Part shown: one piece after another, positions 1 through 31,300 of the stretch
Numbering within the stretch: position 1 is the stretch's first letter
How the letters are laid out: each line of letters starts with the position of its first letter
Source of the DNA: Agelas oroides
Taxonomy: Eukaryota; Porifera; Demospongiae; Agelasida; Agelasidae
DNA: 64,000 nt
Direction: 5' to 3'
Assembly: GCA_949130485.1 (NCBI GenBank)
Contig: OX422201.1
Span: forward strand, 2,640,516 to 2,704,515
The notes under the pieces: generated by a model
What the model was told of the DNA's origin: nothing
Databases searched by the model: none
What the model saw: only the letters and a program-made list of their open reading frames with translations
Position numbers and translations under genes: made by a program

Positions 1-48
1 AGAACTCCCATCTTACCCCAGGTATGCAAATGTGAGTCACTACATAAT

Positions 49-90
49 ATTCACCTAAGTCTCATGGTCTACCATGAGACTTAGGTGAAT
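49..90. repeat. Perfect 20-bp-arm palindrome
   Basis: Arms 49-68 and 71-90 are perfectly complementary around a 2-base spacer (ATTCACCTAAGTCTCATGGT and its reverse complement). No gene overlaps it. It may be a short remnant of an inverted-repeat transposon. Confidence 0.85.
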
Positions 91-289
91 GTGACCATCA
101 AAATTTAAGAACACCACTCAGAATAAAATAGTAACGACAAGCGGGTTGGTATCAATGTATTTTATGTAGAAGAAGATCCCTATACTATAAGGGTAAACTT
201 ATCCCTATACTATATGGGTCTTTCTTATGTACTACTACTTATGTATGTACGAAGTTCCCTATACTATATGGGTCTTTTTTATGTACCAA

Positions 290-780
290 GAAAAAAAATT
301 TCTGCAAAGCATGCTCCTTGGACTATTTCTGTGGTCTTTACTTGTTTAGATCCTATATATTGCAGCAGGAAATCATCAGTAGGCATTGCATTAGCACTGA
401 CATACCGATATCTAAAATTGCAATTCACCACTCCATGCTATCTTCATCTAGGTCAGTGTCCAGTAAGCTACCTTACAGGCCTGTGAACTTCCATGCAAAG
501 ATGGCTTGCCTTAGCACTTGTCTGTGTTACTAGTCTTCCTGAAACCATCAAGAAGACAGCTGCCTCTACCATTAGGTACAATTTTTTTCTTGCACAGATA
601 AACCTGTAATAGAGTTCCAGTGTTTCACAGTAAAAGCCAAAGTCAGAGAGACTAGGGCCCCAGAGCCTGGTGCTGGCAGGGTACTATTCTTCACCTAGTG
701 ATTCAACATTAATGGATTTTTGTTTTACTCTTTAGTAGAAACTTCTTTTCCAGCTTTTGCATCTGTAACGTGCGTGTATG
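290..780 (-). pseudogene. Decayed partial copy of LRRC43 exon 9 and 3' flank
   Basis: On the minus strand, about 600-760 reads a protein related to LRRC43 exon 9: QKLEKKFLLKSKTK, then LTLAFTVKHWNSITGL against LTLAFTVKQWNSVSDL in the gene. An in-frame stop and loss of about 150 bp in the middle make it non-functional. The similarity continues into the downstream flank: 400-490 resembles 7255-7345. It is a truncated duplication lying some 7 kb beyond the gene end. Confidence 0.6.
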
Positions 781-3700
781 GGTGAAGTAGAGTGGAAGTT
801 TAAGAAATTGTCTCAACAATTAAAAGGTGAAAGCTGAAACAAAGAGCATGCATATGAGGCTGTTAATCTCAAAAATAAAGTGATGTTTAATTTTATCATT
901 TTTGAAGTACATTCCACCAAGAGTGGTATATACAAACAGGTACAGGTCAACAGTGATTTGAGGAGTAAATACAGGAAATATCTACACACACCAATGTCTA
1001 CAAGCACCAATGTCTAAGCCCTTATCAGTACAAGTTACTTTAGAAATTGTCCAACAGGCCAGTCATTTGTGAAATCAGCCGATTTGCTGATGATAGTGTA
1101 TTCTGTATTGCCTCTAACTGATACCAGTCGAATGTTGAGGACCAGCTGATTGACCTTATGTTCAACTGACTGGGCCAGAATAAGTTTCATGTCAATGCCA
1201 TCAAAACTCATTTTAGCTTATTCACAAGACTAGTAGTGTGCTCTAATTAAGTCTCTTGCCTGTGGATCAGAGTCTTATCTCTGCAAACCAAATGATGGCA
1301 ACTGTAGCTAAAAAGAGTGCATGGAACAATATCAGTAGATGTGTGAATTTACTCTTCATATCTACTAATCCATATTCCTAGGTTGCCTGTACTCATTGTT
1401 GGCTAAACAAATGGGATCAACGCCTCTTTGTATCATAATACCTTGAACATCTCACAGCATTAACATACTTGCATATAGTTAAAATAACTGCTGTATGTGA
1501 ATGAAAAGGTAGAATTTTTTTGCATTTTTTGTGTAATAATTCTGCGTGAGATTACATGTCAGGAATACATACAGTAGCATGCATGATGTTAATACATGTA
1601 GCTTCTTGGGGAGAAGTACACACGTGGTATCATCCAATTTAATACTTGTAGTCCATGCTCTGGAGATTTTTGCATTCACTAAACATGTTTTTTTTTGTAA
1701 TTTTAAAGTGGTTGATGAAGACTCTAAACCAGCTTTTCTTCTTTCCTTTATGGAGTGTGCACATTGTCAAACTAAGACAACTTCACACCAAGTCCAGGGC
1801 TGTTCACAGTAAAGACTAAAAAGATGTTAGCTACTGTGAGTTAGTGATAAATGTCACTTAGTAACATCTTCTAAACTCCCAAGGCACAATACAAATATTC
1901 ATTTATAGATGATACCACATGTATATTTATCCCCCAAAAGCTATAATGCTCTATGGGAATACAAGAATTCTTAACCAACTCACTCTGCACATTTTAACTG
2001 TTCAAATTTTTGGTCAAAACCACCTAATCTCTTCTTAGAGTGACTATATGTACTGCAACCATATACTGCAGAAAAAACTGATAAGAATATAAGTTGAACT
2101 GATGCTAAGTAACAAATTATATGCTGTAGTACTAGTGGAAGCAGCATGCCTTGGTGATAGAATCATGCTGTAGGTTATGCCTGCAGTCATAGACAGATGG
2201 ATAACTACTGTGGTATAAATGCACTTAGTTTACGGTATCACTACATTGTACTATTTGTACATAACTATGCATGTCTTCCTCCAGAGGAGTAACAGCATAC
2301 TCCAGCAACAGTTAACTCCCTCATCATCACTCACTCCACCCATGCTATACACTTCTACACTTGGATGTACAGAAGATGTATAGCTAGGTAGAAGCAAAAA
2401 TGAAATAGTGCACTGTGATGAGCAGTGGTAGCTATATGTAACTATGAAATATATATGGAGGGCTAGCAAAATTGATGCTGTCTCTAACATACCTGAGAGC
2501 ATGGGGTCACAGTGGAAAGGTTATGGTGGGGCTGCAAGGTCACAAACAGTTCTAATAGGAGCACACTAAAACCACTGGTTGCAGGCAAGTGAAGATACGG
2601 TATACATTCTGATTGGCTTACAGATATTTTTAGCTTTTCCAGCTATGTACTTGAAGTATCCCCCATACACCATGCCCAAGTGTTCAATACCCAATTTTCC
2701 AGTGCCCAAATGCCCAAATGCCCAATACACAAACGCCCAATACCCAAATGCCCAATACACAAACGCCCAATACACAAATGCCCAATACACAAACACCAAA
2801 ATTCCTAGACGGAAATCAAGAGGTACATGTATATGAGCACAACATATTTAGCAATGTAGCTAGACCCTATGATATAAGAATAATGGCTGCAAGACTCCAG
2901 ATATACTCCTATACTGTGTCATTCAAATTCACCTTATTATTATTAGTGAAGACAGCCAGGAAACCAGTACGGTACCCTGGGGCAGATCTGGGATGTATTA
3001 AGGATGGATGTGGAAGGAATCAACCCGACTCTTGTAAAATTAACACATTCAGAACCTTACAAATTGCTACTAGCTGGAGCCTTGAAGCTCAATGACTTCT
3101 AAAGGGGTGCATAGAAACTATTTGGTAACTGGGATCAAGAGCCATGCGCAACCTTAAAAAGCAAAAATTGCCACCAAGTCTCAAGCTTAAGGTAGCCACA
3201 CACACAAAACCATGCCCCTCATAGCAAAGCAATTTCTTTTGGTCCCTAGATAGTGTACTATCACTTGTACATGTTCTGCTAGTCTGGGTATCCTACATAT
3301 TCTTGGAGGCTTTGTTCAGGTATCATGATACAGATCTGTGACTACATAAATATAATCTGTAGTGAGGCATGAATCAGATGATGAGGTCAACTAGCTAGCT
3401 ACCAGCTGAGAAAACTACGCAACAGTCATTTTAAAATTCTCACTCTCACAGACTCTGTATTGATGTAATTTCCAGGCCCTCATCCATCTAAAATATAGAA
3501 TTCTGTTCTTACTTGTAGAACAGGCCCTCTACTCTCATTTTGCTCTATATGTATTCCAGTCTAGCAACAAGAGAATACTGGTATGTGCCCTCTGATCCCA
3601 TACCATATAGAACTTTTTATATCTATACTGTTCAGCCTTCATAGCACCATTTCCTGGAATAAGCAGCCAAAGCAACAACAGCACTGGTATGCATGGTATG

Positions 3701-3922
3701 CATGGCTATCCCTTACATTGTATACATTGTCAACTTCAGAAGACTAAACAGTATTGTTTACATTGCCAGTTAGCCTGAATAACTTAAACAACTAGCACTG
3801 TATCATTATTCAATTAGCTATAGGACATAACTAAATTTGCTGAAATCATCTATAAATATAGATTTTTGGATGTTGAATATTTGTGTTTGCATTTGCTGCA
3901 TTTCAGTTCCCCAGTAATTACA
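781..3922. other. Intergenic stretch without recognised genes
   Basis: Apart from a 15-bp minisatellite at about 2700-2805 (unit close to CCCAATACACAAACG, about 6-7 copies), I see no coding or RNA feature. Short open frames here are composition noise. Confidence 0.5.
2700..2805. repeat. 15-bp minisatellite
   Basis: Six to seven tandem copies of a 15-mer alternating CCCAATACACAAACG and CCCAATACCCAAATG. The repeat stays open in several frames, which explains the Tyr/Trp-rich and Asn/Thr-rich spurious ORFs on both strands. Confidence 0.85.
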
Positions 3923-5404
3923 ATGAAGTCTACTCTGCTTTTTATACCGGCTCTTTGTAGTTTGCTTTCTGCCAACTGAGTCCTCTCATTCTGTGTCCTG
4001 TCTTGACAACAACAGCTGCCCACCTGGCCAGACCTGTCACACGATGGACTACTACGCCAGCAACAGTAGCCACTTCTTCTCACCAGATAAGGTCGATGTC
4101 ACATTATATTTTATGTGTGGATTTCACAACTGTACTAAGCAACTAATAGTACGTCACCTTCCAACTTTGCTTATGGTACCTACACCTGAGACAGCCAATG
4201 TAACGATTAAGTTGCCAGTGAACACCTCAGCTGATTGGAAAAGTTTTGACAAGGGCAATCATATGTTTTCCAATGTCAGTAATGTGACCATTGCAAACAT
4301 TAACTTCCATTCCACCTCAATTGTATGCGAGATTGGCTGCCATCTCAATGCAATAAACAACTACTTCTACAGTCCCAATCATTCAGCCATATATATCAGT
4401 GAATTTCATGCCTTACTAGACAACTGCATATTCCAGCAAAACTGTCTACTGAAAGTGGAAGCAGGTTCATGGGTCAGTGTAAGGGACTCGGAATTCAATC
4501 TATTGCATAACACCGCATTTTCTTGCATTGCAATATACAACAGCACTGTTGTTTTATCTGGAGAAGTAAAGTTTACTGACAATTCACTCTCAACACCTGG
4601 TGTCACAACATGTGCTGCTGCAATCTATGTCAACAACACTGGTTCTCTGATTATCAGCACAGATGCAGATGTGTATTTCATTAATAACACAGCAGATTTT
4701 ACTGGTGGTGTACTATTTCTAAAATATAGTACATGGGAAATGTAACCTTTCTTAATAACACTTCACCTACAAAAGGAGGAGCCACCTATCTACTCAATGC
4801 AGTAATGACTGCTAAGGTGACCTTCATCAACAATACAGCAGTGTATGGTGGAGCACTGCAGTTATTCAACAGCAGCATCAATATCATAAATTCAAATATG
4901 TTTTTTGTGGGCAATAAGGCAAGTGTTTGGGATGGTGGTGCAATCCATCTAATGAACAGCAAGATTAATATTAGCAAGTATGCTAACGTAAGCTTCATCA
5001 GAAACACTGCTGCTGTCCGAGAAGGTGCAATGATGCAGACATCTGGAACATTTAATGTTGAAAGAAATTCAAATTTGTCCTTCATTGGCAACACTGCTGG
5101 CCAGGAGGGGCCCTTTACCTATTCTCGACTGTTCTACAGTATTCCTACAATGCAAGCATCTACTTCACCAACAATTCTGCAACAGATGTTGGAGGGGCTA
5201 TTTATGCCCTTGTTCAACCCAACTTTCCATGCTTTTACCTCCCCTTGTTTAATAGAGAGGCTTCTGTATTTGAATTTGAAAACAATTCAGCCGGAAACAA
5301 AATAGGAGAACACATTTATGGTGGAAGCATTTTCAGCGATGTATGCACATATGCAGCATTTGAATTACTTCCTCCTGCCGAAACCTTGGGAACGAGGCTA
5401 TGAA
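3923..5404 (+). pseudogene. Polymorphic-membrane-protein-like beta-helix gene, frameshifted
   Basis: An intronless run that starts with a signal-peptide-like frame at 3923 (MKSTLLFIPALCSLLSA). It continues in a second frame from about 3993 (CLDNNSCPPGQTCHTMDYY), a third from 4733 and a fourth from about 5120. The second to fourth frames carry FxNNT...GGA units (VTFLNNTSPTKGGA, VTFINNTAVYGGA, IYFTNNSATDVGGAI), typical of right-handed beta-helix repeats related to chlamydial Pmp proteins and also found as host genes in sponges. At least three frame changes make it a broken gene rather than an intron-containing one, as no splice sites fit. The 3' end runs into a transposon end (TTGGGAACGAGGCTA). 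Confidence 0.65.
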
Positions 5405-5757
5405 AAACTCTCTGCAGACTTCGTCCCCCACAGAGCTCACATACATGTAGTATTGAGTCGTAAGACACCATTACACAACAGCTTTACAGTGAGTATCTAT
5501 TGGTTTGATACCACAGCGTTAGGATCTATGGAATTTATAAGCATCTCATGTGCTTTGCACTTGAGGCTTTGCTTTGGCTTCTAAACACCATAAATAAATT
5601 TACAATTTCACTTGGAAGTATTTGAATTTATAATGATTGTTTGTGAACACCACAGTTCTATGCTTTCATACTTTACAGACCATGCATCTTCCCCTTGCCT
5701 TCCTTTCCCACCTCTCTTCTCTCTTACTATTTCTAAAATAAAAAAAAAAAAACAGGA

Positions 5758-6566
5758 ACAAGTCACAAAAAAGTTTTCCGAATGAAAACAAGCGCATGTA
5801 GGGATGGAACCCTCAAAAACCAGCCAAACAAGATGGGAACGACACCGCAACACATTCACACCATCCCTACATCTTGTGCCATTTTGCCAACTATGTTTTG
5901 TGTTTGTTAGTTGTGTGCAGGCAGTGGGGAAGGTATTGCTGGGTGTGTAGTGCATGTTGATGTGCATGGAGGGTGTGTTATGTTGTGGGTGGGTGCAATG
6001 TAGTTGCTACTGAGCATGGCAGGTATAGTTTGTCTTGTATGCAGAAACTGTGAGCAGTGCTGGGTCTGTATGGTATGTTGGGGGTTTTAAGTTATGTTGT
6101 AAAATTTTATTGCTGCTTATTGTGGACTCATTTGTTCATTACATCATGATTATGTATTCTTATTATATACTATATCAGGTTCTGTATCACGAGATCATTG
6201 TTAGTCCACATGTTGAATGAAAATTTGTTGAAGTGAGTTTTGTGTAAGGGATACAAACAGCTCTGAAACTAGCTAAATAGAATGAAGTGTAATTATCAGT
6301 GTAATTATCCTGCAGTCTCTTACACTGCTGAATGTGGCAGATACGGACTGTCCTTCATGTGGAAGGTTGTGGAGTGAGCAGCGCTAAGTAGTTCATTTAG
6401 TGAGTGTGTAGAGAGTTTTGTGTTGTGCATAGTTGGCAAAATGGCACAAGATGTAGGGATGGTGTGAATGTGTTGCGGTGTCGTTCCCATCTTGTTTGGC
6501 TGGTTTTTGAGGGTTCCATCCCTGCATGCGCTTGTTTTCATTCGGAAAACTTTTTTGTGACTTGTG
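5758..6566. mobile_element. Non-autonomous DNA transposon with 138-bp inverted repeats
   Basis: Terminal arms 5758-5895 and 6428-6566 are nearly identical inverted repeats (starting ACAAGTCACAAAAAAG), flanking about 530 bp of non-coding sequence. There is no transposase. Target duplications are not clear because the left flank is an A-run. Confidence 0.8.
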
Positions 6567-7587
6567 TATATTAGGTACATGCTAGGAAAAGGCTCGAGTT
6601 ATGTTTGGATACCAGTTAAGTGGAAACTACAACAGTGTGTACAATTTACAGAATTAACCCATGCAGACCAATGTCATAAAAACTCATAATGCCCCCTCCC
6701 CACTGAAGAACACATTCAGAGGCCACTGTAATTACTGTCACCAACACTAGTGGTCCAATTACACCGGTGGCTATCTGCCAAGCATTAGGGCAGAAGGACA
6801 AGAAACATAAACAGTAAAGGGCAGCTAGACTGTAGGCTAGCATGGTTTGTTGCTTGTTTGTTGATCTTCAAAGGAAACCCGTGCAGCTTTCTTGTTTATT
6901 TTTTTTTCAATATAGATTTTCAGTTCCAGTTCATTCCAGTTCAAAACTTTTCATTCCAGTGGTCACAAACAACTCACGTTTATTACTATCTAACAGTGAA
7001 AGTTTTCGGTGACGGTGAACACTTTTTCCTGAAAACCAAGCAAGTAGCCAGAAAGCTAAGGTGATGAACTCCTAGTTACTCAGAAGGGAGCAGCATCCAG
7101 AGACATCATTTGACATTTAACTCAATTTCCATTGCATGAAAACAAAACTCCTGCAATGCATGCACCTGTAAGCCATTCTCTCAATAGAAAAAGCCATGTT
7201 TTTACCCATAATTTATTGCAATGGACTAGAGCAGATCAAAGAAGCAACTGTACACCTAGTTTACAATTCACACCACTCCATGCTGTCCAGACTCTTATCA
7301 ACCATCAAGGTCAGTGCCCAGCAGACACACTTACAGGCCTGTGGGGATTGTAATCAAGGGTGGAGCTCAATAGCCACACCAGCAAGGGTGGCGCTCAATA
7401 GCCACACCAGTAAGGGTGGCGCTCAGTAGCCATCCCTGCAAGGCTGGAGCTCCATAGCCACACCAGCAAGGGTGAGGCTCGATCAGTAAGTGGGTCATGA
7501 ACAGTTAAGGTACCCGAGTGAAGGCGATGTGCTAACTGGGACAGAAACTGGGCTACAGTAGCCTAGCGTAGGTAAAGAATGTAATTT
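6567..7587. other. Intergenic, downstream of LRRC43
   Basis: Holds a 33-bp minisatellite at about 7359-7482 (units with CTCAATAGCCACACCAG, about four copies) and the LRRC43 3' flank. No gene is seen. Confidence 0.5.
7359..7482. repeat. 33-bp minisatellite
   Basis: About four imperfect copies of a 33-bp unit (AAGGGTGGCGCTCAATAGCC...), just 3' of the LRRC43 stop codon. Confidence 0.8.
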
Positions 7588-28041
<20,454 letters not shown>

Positions 28042-28179
28042 ATTTCTTGAAAACTTCCTAATTAACGCACAAGCTTTGAGCCCCACCCACAACAAAGCCA
28101 GACCGCGCTTCCCTGGCCACGTGGGCGGCAGAGCGCTATAAGTTCAGGAAACAATTGAACCTGCCAAGCAAGAGCAAGA
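28042..28179. promoter_or_regulatory. Putative bidirectional promoter, LRRC43 / secreted gene
   Basis: 138 bp between the two start codons. It contains an E-box CACGTG at 28118-28123 and a TATA-like GCTATAAG about 45 bp before the plus-strand ATG. Inferred from gene arrangement only. Confidence 0.4.
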
Positions 28180-28383
28180 ATGGCGCCCTTACGCGGATTG
28201 TTGTTTACTGTTCTTTGCTGCAGCGTGGTGATAGAGGTGTGCTGCATTACTGTCGAGGAGTTCTACACTTTCGGAGAGAATTCGGGAGACTCCAGACTCT
28301 CCCGTAACGACGACGGATCGTCTGAGGTCATCACCCTGCGAACAGAGTTCCCCTTCTTCGATCAGATCCGCAGAAGAGTTTAT
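28180..28383 (+). CDS. Secreted gene exon 1: signal peptide and NIDO start
   Basis: 68 codons ending in phase 0 at TAT|GTGAGC. A hydrophobic signal peptide is followed by FYTFGENSGDSRLSRNDDG and FFDQIRRRVY, the classical start of a nidogen-type NIDO domain. The ATG at 28180 is the only one giving a signal peptide. Confidence 0.9.
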
Positions 28384-31300
28384 GTGAGCACACTCTTGCA
28401 CTACCCATGCAGCTAACTTACCGCGGATTGCAGTTCTGTTTGAACGTAGTCCGTGTGTTTAGTATTCAAGGGAGGGCTCACGCAAACCGTACGACGTGGA
28501 GTACGCTGAGATTCGGAAACAAAGTAACAACTTTGTGTGAGTCCTCCATTGAAGAAGAGTTTCAGCCAAAACGCACGACGTTCAAATGGAATTGCAATCG
28601 AACTTACGTGTCGGCGTGCAACTGCGCCGCATTAATTATGCCGCATCGCCAGCCGGCGAATAATAGTAGACATGGGTTTCAGATGAAATCCGCGTCGGCG
28701 TAGTTCCGTCACGACACGCATGTTCAGTAATCTACTGGTCTTGCGTGGCCAAGACTCTTCCCGCAGCAAGAAACTGAACGGGGAGTCCTGCATGCACGGT
28801 GACTCTGAACAGATACAGGTATATGTAGACTCCTTCTGTTTGTATATATTAAACTGTATGTGAACATGAGAACCTGTCCCGAGCTGCCAGGCCCTTCTTT
28901 GTGCTTTCTTTCCCTCTGCAGTTTTTGACTGCAGGAAAGGTCTCTCTAGTAGCAACTATTTAATGGGTCTACTGTTAGCCTCGTTCCCAGGCTCTCCCCT
29001 CGACCCAACGAAAATATTAACGGAGGGGGAGAGCCTGGGACTGATTCGTACGTGATATTGCGGCACGTAGATGTCACAGCAATAATTACAAAAGTCGCGA
29101 CGCAATTATGCAGCCACATGATTGGCTGACTCAAACAGCTACGATATACTACTGAAACAAGTGAGCTCAGTCGTTCCGCCAGTGACAATATACGGACAAT
29201 TATTGAAAAACGGAAAGTGTATATGTGCAGAAATTCCAACGTTTAATTAACGGCACCTTGTCTTCCGGTAAGTTTTCAAGGACTCCTACCAACAAGTGAG
29301 GAGCTGTAGGCACTCACTCTGCCAGCGGTTTTATAGATCAATGAGTCTACTATCGAGATCCAACGTTTCAAGTTGTAGCCTCTTACCGTTTCGTGTAGGG
29401 AAGCCGTTGTACACAAACGGTTCGATCACACCCCGTGCAAGAGGGGTGCGGTTTTTCGTTACACGTTTTTGTTCGCCCCCCCTGAGCTGCATGAAACAGG
29501 TACCATTCGAAACCACTGGAATAGGGCTACAAAATATGCAAAAACTAGGCGTGTACACAAACTAGGGTCTGGGATATACGCGCTGGTATGTGGACTGAAA
29601 AATTGCAGTAACATCTTCAGTTTTCAACTTGGATAATAGCTGTCAGTACAAAAAAGACAACACACACGTTCTAGCACTGCACATACCTTTCATACTCCAT
29701 AAAAAGGTAAGACAAAGATGCTGGAGTCTAAAGAATCATAATAGCCTTTTGTAGAGCACCAGGGCTTCACTTCTACCTCGGACAGTTTCCATATGACAAG
29801 ACTATATGTATCTTTACCTTGATCCTGTCCCCGTCTCCCACTCACGTGATTCTTAGAGCTTGTCCTACCCCCCACCCTGCTTCTATATGACCAGCTAGGC
29901 AGAAGATGGCCACAGTGTTATTGTGTATCTACCGTATTTCCTTGATTACTTCCCGTGGGTACTATTAATTTCACACCGTACTTACCCTCGGGTACAATAC
30001 GAGGGCAGGAACAAAACGAAGGCTGGTTCAAATAACTTCAGCAAAGTCCAGCGTGCACTCCAATAGTGCACACACACGCTATCGATTGTGAGCATGTGCA
30101 TGCCCAAGAAATGCACATGACTGACCTCATGGTATGGTGCAAGTACTAGGTACATACAGGGCATGAGTACAGACCTTTGGCTAGCTTTGGTGATTCAGCA
30201 AATGACAATTACTATTTTGACAGTTTAAAAATAGAGTTACTTACACAACCTAGCTACTTATCGTCTACGACAGTTTAGTCGTCCTCCAAGTCTTCATCAC
30301 AAGCAAAGGGATCTGACACATCCAAATCGCTGCTGCAGCATCTGCCACTAACCCTCCATGTATTGAGCCCCACCCATCACTTATGAATTTTATTACCATG
30401 TGGGAACTATTTAAGGGCAAGGATAATTCAAGCAATTGCATGTGTGCGGAGTTAATTCAAGGGCATGAAGAAATCGAAAAACAGTATATATCTGAGTTGT
30501 GTAGGAGCTATAAGAACACTGTTTGAGAGGTGTTGTAAAGAAGTGCTGTTACCATCACAAAACCGCTGTGGACACACGGGATGTGCTGTAGTGCAGCAAG
30601 CCAGCAGCTAAGTGCGCACTTCACTAAAGTGTCAAAGTGCCTTGTAGCTCAGTAAGGCCATGCTGTATCCGTAGTGTGCTACCGGAAACTTGTAGCTATT
30701 AGATCTAGCTATTGAATGGTGTACATACCCTAGTCTTTGTACAAGGTCAAGAGCTGCAAGTCGTGGGTAACGTTGGTGAAGGGACAACACTCTTGATGGT
30801 TAGCAGTGGTTCTTATCTTTTGCAAATGTAAGTACCTTCATGTTATAACATAGCTAGTTTGGCCATTGTAAATCCTGTGTCACCGTAGATCCAATTCATT
30901 GGTGGCAAATGTTTGGCCCCATGCAATTGCCGTGGATTAGCTCTCAACCTTAGTGCTTGCACAGTAGATACTTCCATAATAACTGCTTCAAGCTGTGGTG
31001 TCAAACTTCAGCAAGTCCTCTCAGGCTGGGTTTTCATTCATTCTTACTTGGGGTATAATAAAATACCATGGCATCACTAACTGGGGTGAACCTGACCATG
31101 CACCACACAGGGGGATGCCAAATTAGTTCTGGTTTATGCAACTACTGACAATGGCAAACAAGGCAGGCTGCTCACATTTGGCAGAAATTATGCACAGTGG
31201 TTGAGGTAACTTCAGGTAAGGGACATGCCTAAACAACACTAATACACAGCAAAGATTTAGTTCATGACTTGAGTGTGAAGCTTAGTCCATGCCTATGTAG

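Noticed and set aside
3923-5404. Bacterial contamination, because of Pmp-like repeats
   Set aside because: Flanking DNA is continuous with eukaryotic repeats and spliced genes, and such repeats occur as host genes in sponges.
28189-28401. 70-codon minus-strand ORF opposite exon 1 of the secreted gene
   Set aside because: Antisense shadow. The plus frame has a signal peptide and the NIDO start, and ends at a good donor in phase.
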